64,000 bases of DNA from Filosporella fistucella (taxonomy: Eukaryota; Ascomycota; Leotiomycetes; Helotiales). A model generated the notes under the pieces. That model made no database searches. It saw only the letters and a program-made list of their open reading frames with translations, and was not told the origin of the DNA. The position numbers and the translations under genes were made by a program. Within the stretch, counting starts at the first letter, position 1, and each line of letters begins with the position of its first letter. The stretch covers positions 372,001-436,000 of the forward strand of contig JAQJZZ010000018.1 in NCBI GenBank assembly GCA_030077755.1. The letters are read 5' to 3'. Below are positions 25,623 to 36,940 of the stretch, in pieces.

Positions 25623-25931
25623 ACTACATGTGATGAGAGATCTCATAGTCTAGATAAACCTCAGATGCGCTAAGCTGTACGGAATAAGGTGACTCGATTC
25701 CCGTTATACTACGTTCCTTGACGTTTGATACAAGGAGTTCCCAGTCGAAGCTGGTAAAAAGAAACAGTAAAAGGGGTAAGGCCATGGTTGCATTAACTGG
25801 AGTAATTGCTCGAGAATTTCGACGATGTATGCAATTGTCTTTTCTGTGAATCTTGGTCTGATAAACAAGTGGTTTTAATTTCCTAGAACAACGCTGGTAA
25901 CAACCATCCTAACGTCTCTCCCTACGTCCCG
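25623..25931. other. Short gap between GH78 and the left terminal repeat
   Basis: Probably the 3' UTR of GH78. No gene or RNA recognised. Confidence 0.4.
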
Positions 25932-26601
25932 AGACGCACCCTGTAACGAGACAAATCGTAGGTACTTCGAGTTCAAGCGACTTAAAATCTCTGACCACGT
26001 TCATTTTTTTATTTATACCTCCCCCTGAACACTTTTAACCTATTAATTCCAGAAATTATTATTGCGTCGTCGCTGCCTCTTAAATTTACAAAGAGCCTCT
26101 TTTTATACCATAGTAGCCCCCGAGTTATAACACCACCATTATGTTTTTTCCGCCTCTTGAACTTATAGAACGATTAGATATAGATCTCCGAGTTTTATCA
26201 CGATGGTAATTAGTTATTCTTAGGATTGTGGCGGCCAGTGCGCGCCATATCATACGCCATCGCCGCATAAGCTGATACCTCCTTCAATTAAGCGACCAAA
26301 TGCCCTGGTCAGTGGGGTGTGGCTATATCAACCTCGGTAAAATTGGAAATTTCTGTGTGGCGCGACGTTTGTGGCTGCGCGTACTGTACGATACCTTGCC
26401 AGAAAACTCCTGTTTGCCGACATCCTTACGCTCTATAAGTTAGTACAGCAAGACTCGAAATCGGCTTCACATCCCGCACCCTTTCAACGATTTATTTTGA
26501 CCCACAGTATGGCGACTAGTCCCCTTGTGGTTAGAAGCCATCGCGATGCTCTATCGGCGTACTCGGAAGTAGACGCCCTACCCCCTGTTTGCTGCTTCCG
26601 A

Positions 26602-26731
26602 TACTCTCCCCCCCCCCTAAATAAATGTAAAAAAGTGGTCCCGATCTCTAACAGCGAATTGGCCCAGAGCCTCAGATTGTATAGCCCCACAGGCTCCACC
26701 GTATTACATTTATTTAGGGGGGGGGAGAGTA
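26602..26731. mobile_element. 126-bp MITE with CTCTCCC...TAAATAAATGTAA terminal inverted repeats and TA flanks
   Basis: The left end 26604-26630 is the reverse complement of 26704-26729, differing only in the length of the C/G run. Both ends are flanked directly by TA (26602-26603 and 26730-26731), the target duplication of Tc1/mariner/pogo elements. There is no coding capacity, so it is a miniature non-autonomous element nested in the larger TIR unit. Confidence 0.75.
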
Positions 26732-27069
26732 TCCCACTGTGACAGTCTTACACGCTTGTCGTGATGCCTAGCCTACCGCTCAGCTGCCGCTCAGCTAAGG
26801 GCGCTATCCTAGACCAATATCCTCTCTTTCAACTGTGCTCCTACGCTTCTAACGGTCTTGTGTGGGGTGCTCATTGACATTGGTACAAGTGCTAAACACC
26901 AGTCGCCAGCCACAGCGGGGAACACACGATGAACACCACTCAGCCGCACCTCGCTTTAAGCTACACCCCTCATCTATCATAACTACACACAGTTATAATA
27001 CTTAGCTATGCTATCACTATTCCAGATCGCAATAATAACTGCTTGCTCGCCTTGTCTCTGACAAGAACT

Positions 27070-28261
27070 ATGCCTCCATTACCCATCCAAAGAACCTCTT
27101 CACGGGTTCAATCAGCTGACGACGTCAACAACCCGCAGCCGCCTGCCAGCAATCGCGGTTCCCATAGTTTATCTGAGCCTACTCCAGATACGGACATTGC
27201 AGACACGATTAAGCTGGCAGAAGTTGGCAGCACTTCCGCTCTTCTGTCTCAGCCCCAGAATGTGCGAGCGTCCACAGCCACCTCCCAGCTTGCTGCATAT
27301 AAGGGAAGCGTTGAAAGTCCTGCTACTCTTGAACCTTCACCAGTTGCAAATACCAAGAGTGGGTCAAATGAAGAAGGGAAGCCACGGTGGAAGCGGGTGT
27401 GGGATGCTGTCACAGAGAATAAGACGACCACGCTATTCATGATAATGATTGCTCTGGTAGGACTTCCACCGGCGTACAAAGCTATGGTAGCTCCTGAAGC
27501 TGCGACGGCAGCTCAACTAGAAAGCCTGAAGAAGCTCCTCGAGTGGCAAAATGCACGATTGTTTCGAGAAGATTGCCACAGACTACAGGTGAATATGGGA
27601 GATCAGACCATAGTATTCTCTACTGACACATCATTAGGAGGAAGCATCAGCTCTCTCTGCTGATTGCTTGGCTGCCTTAACAGCTGGTGAAGCAACGCAG
27701 TCTCCTCATGGAAGTCTTTTGCGCCGAAGCATCGACCTGATTCAGCCTTCGAAGATATTGGATCTCATCCTTCATACTTATATGTCATTCATTTTCTCGG
27801 CCCTTCTCATGTGGGGTACGCCAATATCCCCACGATTTGTGCTGAGATGGCTTCTTTTAGGTCTCTCTTTCGCTCGTCTTAGTCATCTTATATCTCCCGT
27901 CGACTTCTCAGACACAACGGATTTATTTCCATATCCGTTCCCAGCCACACCGCTTAATACAACTCTTGCATATGGTGCCGTGGCTGTAATCTGCTACCTG
28001 GGAAGCAGGTTATACTCAAATTTGGTATTTACAAAACGCAATTGGTTTAACAGAGCGGCTGGGAGTTGTGGAGTCATTCTCGCGGCAGGATTCGTGAGCA
28101 ATCATCTCACGTTTCGCCAGGTCGTTGCATTAGCAACGTCAACTTTCTTCGTCCTCCTTATTATTGGCGTCAATCAACAGACGACTCCAAACAAGTCCAC
28201 AGTGAAAACTTATCCGAAAGATGAGATCGAGGCGGGGTATCAAGAGAAGTTATCGTGGTGA
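27070..28261 (+). CDS. Predicted multi-pass membrane protein, unknown function
   Basis: I do not recognise the family. Exons join at CTACAG|GTGAAT...CATTAG|GAGGAA (intron about 27589-27645), giving FREDCHRLQ followed by EEASALSADC in frame. The N-terminal 100 residues are hydrophilic and Ser/Pro-rich. A hydrophobic segment (TTTLFMIMIALVGLPPAY) comes next, then a short helical region with LEWQNARLFREDC, and at least four further hydrophobic segments (HTYMSFIFSALLMWG, RWLLLGLSFARLS, LAYGAVAVICYLGS, VVALATSTFFVLLIIGV). The start at 27070 is the first ATG of the frame. The gene lies wholly inside the TIR-bounded unit, so it may be cargo. Coding looks intact. Confidence 0.65.
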
Positions 28262-29548
28262 GATGGTGATCATCAAGGGACCTTGAGAGCTCTGTCACTA
28301 GCTGGGGACCATATCTAGTAAGCTCATCATTATTCCTATTTCCATCACAATGATCATAAACTGTCATCGCAGATAGGCTAGCAGTGCTATAAACTGCGAA
28401 AAGAAGCTATTTTAATAACAAAGTATCAAATCGAACGGATAAAAAAAGACTCTTAATCCGAAAGATAGTCTGCTTGTTCGTATGTAGAGTCACTGAATTA
28501 TCCTAGCCGAGCGATAAATTCATTATTTATGCCCTGCTACACAGTTGATCTTGGTGGTCGCACTCTGGAACCTCAGGCAGTCATTAAATGCCCTTGTCAA
28601 CACAGAGGAGGCTGGGCAGGGCGGCTTATACCGGTAAAGCTGGTGAAGGAATTCGACTCATGCTGACTATCTTATGACTAGTGAAAAGTGGATGTGGGTC
28701 AAATCAAAATCAAAAGAGATTGTAGGGTGTGGAGCCGATTTCGAATCCTACTGTAGTTATCTAGAACGAACCTCTTCGATATTTAGCCAAAGCATCCAAG
28801 AGGAATCCGCTCATCTTGCAAATATGCTGACGAGTTTAAAGATGACCTCATGGATGACAGAGTCCGTAAAGGCTGAAAGACTGCCGAGAGAAGCCCGATA
28901 TCAGCACGCAAGAAAACGATGACTTGGCAAAGACGTTGACACTAGTTCAGATGGCGACAACAGAGCACGACGGTAAGGTAGACCTTGCGCTAGGACTTTA
29001 CTAGCTCTGTCCATCTTATCTCGCCATGCGAAAGTGATCTAGAAGGAGACAAGTCACAGTGCTCCAGTGCCCAGCCACCAGCGTGCTGCCATTTGCCGAT
29101 AGAATTCCAAAAACCTGTGCTTGCGCCACACACGTGACTAGGCCAGAGAATCAAAATATAGCAAGCCCATGCGTGAACATAGTAAGTTTATCTCGGCTAA
29201 TGTACATTACTAAGCACTAAAACATATGGACCCCTCCTCGCACCGGCGTAACTCCCAGACCACATTCTCTTCCTCTAGTATCTTTAAATTTTGGAGTCAT
29301 ATTATTTCGTGATAGAAACTTTCCTCAAATGCTCCGAATTCTGAAAAGATCTTAATTGTCGCGATTAAACAGGGGCGGATGCAGAAGCGGCGATTAGTGG
29401 CATGATTAAAACGGTCAATAGTATAATCAATCGCACTCTTTTTCTTGTTGCTAAGTGGTCTCCTCAAGGAGAAGTAGTTAAAGAAAGTAATGTATTAATA
29501 ACAACTCTATAGACTTAATAAGGAAACTTTTATGATTCCAAAACTATA
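28262..29548. other. Non-coding remainder of the TIR unit
   Basis: About 1.3 kb between the membrane-protein gene and the right terminal repeat. No transposase or other exon is recognised; the last 300 bases are AT-rich. Confidence 0.4.
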
Positions 29549-29674
29549 GATTCGTCTCGTTACAGGGTGCGTCTTGATACGCCGTGACAGACATTAACGA
29601 GGTACAGATCAGTTCTGAGACTACATTGACGACATAATCCTTGGACGATGTCTACCTCGAATTGGTCTAATCAC

Positions 29675-32132
29675 CTATTCACGGTCGCGCTCAACCAAAG
29701 CATGGAAGGCTGGTGAATGGCAGAGATTTCGAACGCCACTTCTGTGGCGACTCATTCTTGCAAAGTCCTCCTTCAAGATAGGCGATAGACATAGGAAATC
29801 TTTTTCGATTTTCCTTCGCATCTTGTCAATCACCTCCCACCGTGGTGTCGCGAAAGAGGCTAAACTCTCGTTATCGAGACAAGCACATATCAGTGTGTAG
29901 GTAGCCATAAAGCTGCGGAATTAAGATTATCATGTGTTCCAATTTTGTGACGGGAAAGGACACCATGGAGAGAGATTGATAAAACGAACCTTCTGATAGG
30001 TCCAAATGGGGAGGCGATCAGCCATGGTTTCTCGGTCATGATTCCCATCTGTAACGGAATGTTCATACCTGCAGTCAAGCATTCCTCAACTCCTTTCAAG
30101 TCTTCCTCTGTCAGAGCATCTGGTCGACTGTGTAAGGCTTTGAACACAAAGGGGCGATGAATTACGAATCGAGCAGCCCAGTAGCGTCCTTTGATCTGTC
30201 CCAGTAGGTTATCGGGATAATACTGGTAGAATGCAGGATCCGTGGAAGAAAGTGTGAGCGAAGATCGAAATGAGGCAGAAAGAGCTGGTGGGATACAGCC
30301 AAGCCAGTTATCAAGTTGAGAGTTCAGCTCAGATATCAGTGACGAGGAGACATTAGAGAAATCTGGAGCAAGGTCGTTGGTTTGATCTAGTAGTGTGTGA
30401 GCCGTGACAGGTATAGACCAAGTTGTACCATAATAGACTTTGCTCACCAATTCCATAAATATTCTGGAGTATTCGATTTAGAAGACGGCGAAGTGCGATA
30501 TGCGCGAGAAAAACAAACTGATAGTTGGCATGTGCGACAACTTCTTGCCCATCCCCAAATGGTAATGGAACAATATCTTCGAAATGTGCCAGGTCGCTCT
30601 TTGGCAGATCCAGCTCTGCTGTGATATTGCTGGCCAGAAATGTCAGCGACATTGTTGAAGGGACTTGAATATAATGACCTTTCGAGGATATACGCTACCC
30701 AGAAGCTCCGTACGATATCAGGAGTGCAGCGCCTTGGTGATTTCCTAACAGGCTTCTTAGTATACACCCATTATAGCTATTTGCAGGATTCTTACACGGA
30801 GAATATACTCAAAATAATCGCTGCAGCTTCATGAATTGAGAACCAGAAATCGTGGATTCTCAACACCTGAGAATAGTACAGACTAAAGAAACTGGTAAGC
30901 TGACAATCCACCAGAATGTGGTATTTGTGAGTCTGACCCTGTGAGGATGTAGCATTGTGCGGTTTGGCACTTGCCTCTTGATAAAAAGGGCAAGATTCGA
31001 CGTGCACTATTAAAGAACATCAGCCCGACAGGTGCAGTAACGACTTGCATTCCTTCGTGACCCCACTCCGTCTGACCATGTTGGTAAGCAGCTAGACTAC
31101 CAAGGGCAAATATCAAGAGCATAGTGCAGCTATCACCATCATCCCTAATGCCGTTCTCCAATAATTTAGGCAGACTGGTTTGGAGGATCTCTTCTTTGTC
31201 TAGAACTGGATACAGAAGATATAGATCCTGGAAATAGTAATTCAAAAGCTGTCGAATCTGCACTACAGTCATCGTATCAGTCCCCAAGGCGGACCTTGAA
31301 GAGTTCAAATCCATAGATAGACAAAAGGGGATACATCCACAGGATTGCAATGGCTCCCGGGATAATTCGGAATTAATAGGGTAATCAGGGTCCATTCCTG
31401 CAACGACGTGTTGAAGACACGGCCAAGTATATATCTTCTGCGCTGCAGTTGCATGTTGGAACTTTTCGAGGCCTTCGAATTTCATATATCTATCTGGATG
31501 ATAGTTTTGTTTACCAAGCCCATCTGACTCGCCCATATACGGATGGGAATTCCAGCTCTGGGGACTTGATGAAAGATCATGAGGGAGAGATCTAGCTTGC
31601 CATGTTAGTGCCGCTTCAGAACTATCAGTGCTCAACTGAACGCCACATTCGTACGTCTGATTTGAAACTGGAGCAAGTTGCAACGCGATTTTGTCTGATT
31701 TAAGTTCTAGGGCAATCAATGATTTGGAAATATTCTCCAAGACAACTTCCAATCTTGTACCTCGTTAGCCATGTACGGAAATTGGATTTACTGTAGGTTC
31801 ACTACCGTGGTCTTCGAGGCTTTCCATATACACAAGTCAGAGCCAAATTTTGGCATGTACTGCACACTGGTTTCTGTTCGTCGCATTTGCTTTTTCGTGA
31901 CCGACAAGAGTTACAGGCCTAGACGACGAGTCAGCATAACCGTGCCTCGACACTTAGAAACCTAATAAATGACAATCCGTGCTAATGGTCCTCGAGAAGT
32001 TGCTTGACTGGTCAGGTCATTATCTTGTTGATTTTCGTCAAGATGGTCTTCCAATTCAAGTTCCCCGTCAATTGCATGACTCGCGGGCTTTGGCCGAGAC
32101 GTGGCGATTTCGTCGAGCGTGCGTTTGGACAT
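29675..32132 (-). CDS. Zn2Cys6 transcription factor with fungal-specific regulatory domain
   Basis: A nuclear DNA-binding regulator. It starts at ATG 32132 (MSKRTLDEIATSRPK), followed by an acidic stretch. The binuclear zinc cluster lies at 31832-31915 with spacing C-x2-C-x6-C-x6-C-x2-C-x6-C, beginning CNSCRSRKSKCDEQ. The intron just before it has a weak GTCATT donor, chosen because it joins ARI to ACNSC in frame. The middle homology region follows: QLLNYYFQDLYLLYPVLDKEE, FFNSARRI, RSFWVAYILERSL and RFVIHRPF, typical of the fungal_trans domain. Several introns are present and not all junctions are verified. It sits at the end of the glycoside block, so it may control these genes through the CGG/CCG motif copies; that link is inference. 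Confidence 0.88.
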
Positions 32133-32518
32133 TTCTCGTATACTTGAAGACAAAGAGCAGGAATACTCTTTGCGAATTCTTACGAAAAACAAGTAAGACA
32201 AATTGTTCAACAAAGGAACAAAAGAATCAGAAAGTTGAATACGGTGACGTTGAAAGGGTGTTGTTCGGTAAATTGTGAGGCTGAAGGATGAGTCACGTGA
32301 TCTTCCACCAGAGGGATCTAAATCTGCTCCACCAGAGACTCCATGTAAGGGAGCGGGAATGGATTTCTGGGCAAGGTTAGGTGAAGAAACAGTAGGCAGG
32401 GTAAACAGAAGCCCAAATTGGTTTTCACGGTGCGCAGGTTGACTCAAGGCGTGCTCAGCTCAGGTTAAAGCAGCAGTTGCTCACATCCAGAGACAAAACG
32501 GACCAGCGAAAGGGAAAA
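32133..32518. other. Intergenic gap
   Basis: Upstream region of the Zn2Cys6 gene and 3' flank of the next pseudogene. Nothing else recognised. Confidence 0.35.
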
Positions 32519-33878
32519 TTAATCCCGAGTGTATGAGTATTGAGGCGCCAGATACTCTAGCACCTGCTTGCGTCCGGATTTGAACAGGTTATACTCGTAA
32601 TCCTCGCTGGCAATACTTGCCAAGGTCAAGTCTAACTCGACGAGATGTAACGGGTAGCACTTATATGGATTTCTCTCATAAAATAAAGCTTTCCCTGCCG
32701 CAGAATAAATTGCTTCCCCTGATTCGACGTCAAGTACTTTTTTTCCCGATGCCCACTTGGTGCTCATTGCGTTCCGGATCAGAAAATCTTTCTCGAAACA
32801 CTGCGCATAAGCTAATAGTACTTTGTACATTTGGTCAATACGAATGTGAGGACTTCTATCCTGCAACAATGGTTGCAGTTCTTGTTCGATTTGCTGTGCA
32901 TTAATATGTATAAAGTCCAAGCTACCTTGCATGAGTCGAATATTAGTAAAACAAGCAGGATTTTCCACATCAAGCTCGATTTTGAAGCTCCTAAGACCTC
33001 GAAAAAGAGTCACTGGCTTCAGGGATTCTCTCAGCTTTGGGGTTATCTGATTTGTTTCTGCAGAATCCACCGATGTAACCGCTCGTGGATATAACAAAAC
33101 TTCGACGGAGATCTGCGGTTGATGGCTCGTTGTTTGGCAAACCGAAACGAACTGCTTAGGAAGGGCATCAAATCTACGGCCGATAAACAGGGCTGAAAAA
33201 GCGATTGTTCCATCTCCTGACTCGTTTGAAGGCAGCTCCTTTCTCATAGCCATCTTGAAAATACCTAAATCTTGTAAGGACTGGTTTTGGGATACAGCCA
33301 TCCGGGTAATGGCGCTCTCCAGGTGAAGCTCTAAACCTGATCATGAAAGGCACATATTCACACATGACTACCAGAGCTTCTTCGTGAATCTTTCTTCAAG
33401 TTCTCAAGATTTCTGTAGACAAGCCAAGTTTCTTAGCTCTCCGATTGCCGTTGGAAATATCACCCGTGGAAACAATGTCATTGATCAGTAGCTCGGTAGA
33501 GATCATATTGCGGACCTCCAGAGGAATTGTGTCCAGTAAGAAGCATTTATCGTTGGTGATCAGGACTGAATCTCGAGATATCTGAGACTGAAATTGTTGC
33601 TTCAAAGCTTCTTTGGAGCTCAATGACTCTAGGTACGCAGCTCGAAGCTGGGTAAAGCTTTTGATAGCGAGTGCTTGTTCATAGTGTGTCGATTGAGTCA
33701 TGCTTGTAGTGACAGAGGATCGTGGGTCTGGGGTAGATGATCTATGTACCAATTAGTTTCAGACTTCATGAAGAGGTAAGGGCATGGTATGAGAATAGTG
33801 TTCAAGCAGGAGCGACTGTACATACCCAGTGTCATGTGTGATCTCGCCTCCTTCTGGAGAAACAGCCGGTGTTGTCAT
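32519..33878 (-). pseudogene. F-box-like family pseudogene (copy with TGA and frameshift)
   Basis: A relative of the 694-residue protein at 10687-13126. It opens with a short exon (MTTPAVSPEGGEITHD from 33878), an intron with GTATGT donor, then the F-box-like core FLLDTIPLEVRNMIS. The conserved 'TCRQIYEEAL' block reads ILRT, an in-frame TGA (33396-33398), then RKIHEEALVVM, so a codon has become a stop. About 20 codons later, near 33336-33345, the frame shifts before continuing as SGLELHLESAITRM and the rest of the family domain to 32519. Some of this could be annotation error if an intron is used, but no suitable GT-AG pair spans the TGA. Confidence 0.7.
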
Positions 33879-34571
33879 GACTCTGGAACAGTGTATCAAT
33901 GCGCTGATAACTTCGTCCGCTTTGGCAGAGTTGAGAAGAGGATTTGTGGAGGTTGCTTCGAAAAGTAGATGCGGAAGAAGTTGGGTCGAGTAAGCTGGGT
34001 TGAGGCAGCGAAATGGAGGGCGTGTCAAGTAGAGGCAGTAGCGATAATGTTCTTGCGCCGATTAGGTACAACAGCAGATGTACACGATACGTCTAGAAGA
34101 CTATAGACCAGAGTTCTAATAAGGATATTTTGTCGAAGCTACGCAAGCAGATAGTTAAACGAAGAAATAAAGCGAGAATAATAAGGGAGCCCCCGCTCAA
34201 GCCAAATTCCAAGACTACTTAGCATATTGCCTGAAAACTCAACTTTCCATCTCGCGAAATTCGAACAAGTTCGGCTTGGAACGGCGTCTTGAGAGCGCCT
34301 GTCGTATAAGACGAATGAATCCAAAACTCGCGTTTGAGGACTCCCGTCGCAATCAGGCATCTGGAGCTCACAATTATAGGCTCAAAATCCGCATTATTAT
34401 CTAATATAAATCAATATCGGGCGCCATCCGGTGAGTATGAGCTGCTGTCCTCCCCGATGCCTGATATCACCCCTGTGGCTCGACATAGGTGGGAATGAAC
34501 CACGGGCAGCCAGAGGCAGAGACGTCAACGATGGGTAGCACAGACTTATGCCGAGTGACGAAAGGGAGTTC
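33879..34571. other. Gap between two F-box-like pseudogenes
   Basis: No gene is supported. The open frames here show no family similarity. Confidence 0.35.
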
Positions 34572-36453
34572 TCATTGGAGAAGATAATCGTTCCGCGGAA
34601 AGAAGTACGAGGTTGTCCGTCTCGATGGTGCCACTCTCGAACCGTGATGTGCGGGCTGCGGGAATCGATAATCTGGAGCTCCATAGGGCATCATCTTAGG
34701 CTCAGAGATATTCCAGTTGATCATCTCATCTACCTTCCACAATTCCAAGTCGATATCGCAGTTCCTATCGCCGATATCATGATCGAGAAGAGAACGTCTT
34801 GCCTTGCGTATCTGAAGGTACTGCGCATCCATATCATCGACCAACTGTTTGAAAAGCCGATGAATTCTTCAAAATAAAAGATCCCTTTCTCTAGTTCACT
34901 GTTGAGTTTCTTGAAAAGCACCTCCCGGTTCAACATATCATACTGATTTTCGAAGGATCTTTTCTCGAGCCTAGCCCTGAGTTTGCAAGCGTGAGGCATG
35001 TAGCTTACAAAGGTCTTTGCATAACCCTCAATCATGACAACAACCTCCATAACGACTTTGGACTCGACCTTAGGGAGAGACCAAAATTTGTTTTTCTGCT
35101 CAATGAGAAGAATCTCCGACTTCAACTCTTTGATCGAATCCACAACGACACGGGAAGCCGAAGATATTCTTTGATATTGTAGCTCAAGAAAGGACAGAAC
35201 GGCATCCCGATACTTCTTGAACTGTACTTCATCATTCAAGTCTCGTGCAGCGGCGGCCATGCTCAATCCGCATTCGACCGGGTGGTCAGTACTGTTTTGG
35301 GCATATTTGAATGGACTTGAAATTGAGGACGATCGTTACCGAGGCAATAACCCATGTTCACAGTCTCTCATCTCCTCCAGGTCCAAGGACTTTGTACTTT
35401 CTCCCCATCATGACACCATCTGTGATTTGAAAATTTCGCATCTCACGAAAGTTTGAGCGGAGGCCAGGAGTTTTTCGTAGAGTTCAAAAAGAAATGTTAC
35501 AGGCCCATCTCCTTCAACCATATCCTTGAGACTGCTCCTATGTGCAAGTGAGATCTCGTGAGGCACAATGAGATTCATATCGGGGTTGCTTTGGTATATT
35601 GGCAAATCATCTCCTGAAGCGTTACTCAAATTGAATGATTGCAGATTGCGTAGCAATTCCAATGGCCGCAGGATGTTTCGGAGCGGCACATATCTGGGAA
35701 TGCTATTACCATAGCGATGAAGTTGAAGGAATGGCGCCTTTGGGATCAGACAAATCTCTATGGTGCGAGGCAAAGCATCACATATCAATCGACAGAACTC
35801 GACGTGAGGAGAACTTCCGGAATTGTCCGAAAAGTAAACCGGGCGAGAGGCGCTAACGAGGATTTTGAAATGCTTAGCTTTTGCAACGAATTAAGGCACC
35901 TGATAGTTGTACCTCTTTGATCTCGACGGTGATAAATGATTGATAAGCTTGTCTGGATTGAAGTGAAGAAGATGCCCGAGCAACGGCGATCGAATGAAGG
36001 ATCTTTCAGCGGTGTCAACGACATAGATGTTCTTCTCATAGAGGACCTCCAATACCTCTTCATATATTTGACGACGCGTCGGAAGTATGGATGGTGAGAG
36101 GTCAGAATTAGTGGCGTGGGAATCATTATAGCATGACCGCTTGATCGAGCGCGCTGTGCTCAAGACAGGATTTACCAGAATATATCCATAAATAATTTTT
36201 CGAACCCCCAGTGGGATTATCTCCAGAAAGAAGCACTTCCCAGATTGTTGTAAGGCAGTCGAAGAATGGTCGGCTCTCAACTCGTTGATTGTATACAAAG
36301 CAGCGGCTAACCGCGCCTCCGGTCTCGAGACGTCGCTTTCATTTGAACTCTGTGTGGGATTCGGAGTTTTGAGATCGCTGCTCATGGTCAGTACGTTCTC
36401 CTCATGCATAATGGATTTAGAAATAATATTCCTCACCTAGGCAACATCTTCAT
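34572..36453 (-). pseudogene. F-box-like family pseudogene (multiple stops and a frameshift)
   Basis: The fourth family member. The N-terminal part is well preserved: FFLEIIPLGVRKIIYGYIL, RQIYEEVLEVLYEKNIYVVD and SFIRSPLLGHLLHF match the intact copy. Three in-frame stops follow at positions where family sequence continues on both sides: TAA 35891-35893, TGA 35408-35410 and TAA 35336-35338. The segments between them read EFCRLICDALPR, CEIFKSQ and SPFKYAQNSTDHPVE, each matching the intact copy. A one-base deletion near 34851-34855 shifts the frame before DDMDAQYLQIRKARRSLL. A short first exon from ATG 36453 with a GTGAGG donor is possible. The gene cannot encode a full protein. Confidence 0.8.
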
Positions 36454-36940
36454 GACCGAGGAACCCTGAAATGGGTTCGAAGAGTTAAATGGACTACTTG
36501 TAGATGTCGGTTGACAGATAGCAGTTTGGGTGGGGGGGGGGGGGGGGGGGGGGGGGGGGGAAGCAAGCGGAATACTAGGAGTATTTGTGTGGCAACAGCC
36601 GCGCGAAGGAAAGCAGTGCGCAAATTCTTTCTGGTGGAGGCTTTTTGGTTCAGTGCGCATGGATAAGGGGTCGATTAGTTTAGGTTGATAAGGTTAAGAT
36701 GACGGATGTAACGTGTTGACGAAAACCGCTATCGAATTCACTCGGGCAAAGACAGCCTTGAATTCGAAAGGAATCTATCCACGTGTTTTGTGGTAAAATA
36801 GGTAGAGTTCGGAGGCTCGTTTTCCCATTCCACGACGTGCTCTACAGTTGGAATGGCGGCCGTGATGTATGCGAGCATAAGGAGAGCAGTCAGATGGAGA
36901 TCGATACTTACCGGAATAAGCAGAAAACCTATGATGGGAT
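36454..36940. other. Intergenic region upstream of the third pseudogene
   Basis: Apart from the G tract I see nothing. A minus-strand open frame across the tract encodes a proline run and depends on its length, so I do not call it. Confidence 0.35.
36532..36560. repeat. 29-bp uninterrupted G tract
   Basis: Twenty-nine consecutive G (poly-C on the minus strand) just upstream of the degraded F-box-like gene. Length is probably unstable, and the assembled length may not be exact. Confidence 0.85.

Larger units (their letters stand above)
25932..29574. mobile_element. 3.6-kb unit bounded by 26-bp terminal inverted repeats
   Basis: The 26 bases at 25932-25957 are the reverse complement of 29549-29574 with a single mismatch; both contain ACCCTGTAACGAGAC. 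No transposase frame is recognised inside, so this is probably a non-autonomous or decayed DNA transposon. If the ends are taken three bases further in, the flanks GTCCCGAGAC and GTCTTGATAC agree at 7 of 10 positions, which could be an eroded Mutator-like target duplication; this is weak. The unit contains a membrane-protein gene (27070-28261) and a nested MITE (26602-26731), and ends about 100 bp from the stop codon of the adjacent regulator. Confidence 0.6.

Noticed and set aside
28674..28922. Open frame inside the TIR unit considered as transposase remnant
   Set aside because: No DDE/D-type motif, zinc finger or dimerisation region is visible.
36433..36660. Minus-strand frame with a proline run upstream of the third pseudogene
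   Set aside because: Its frame depends on the exact length of the 29-bp homopolymer and adds nothing conserved in the family.
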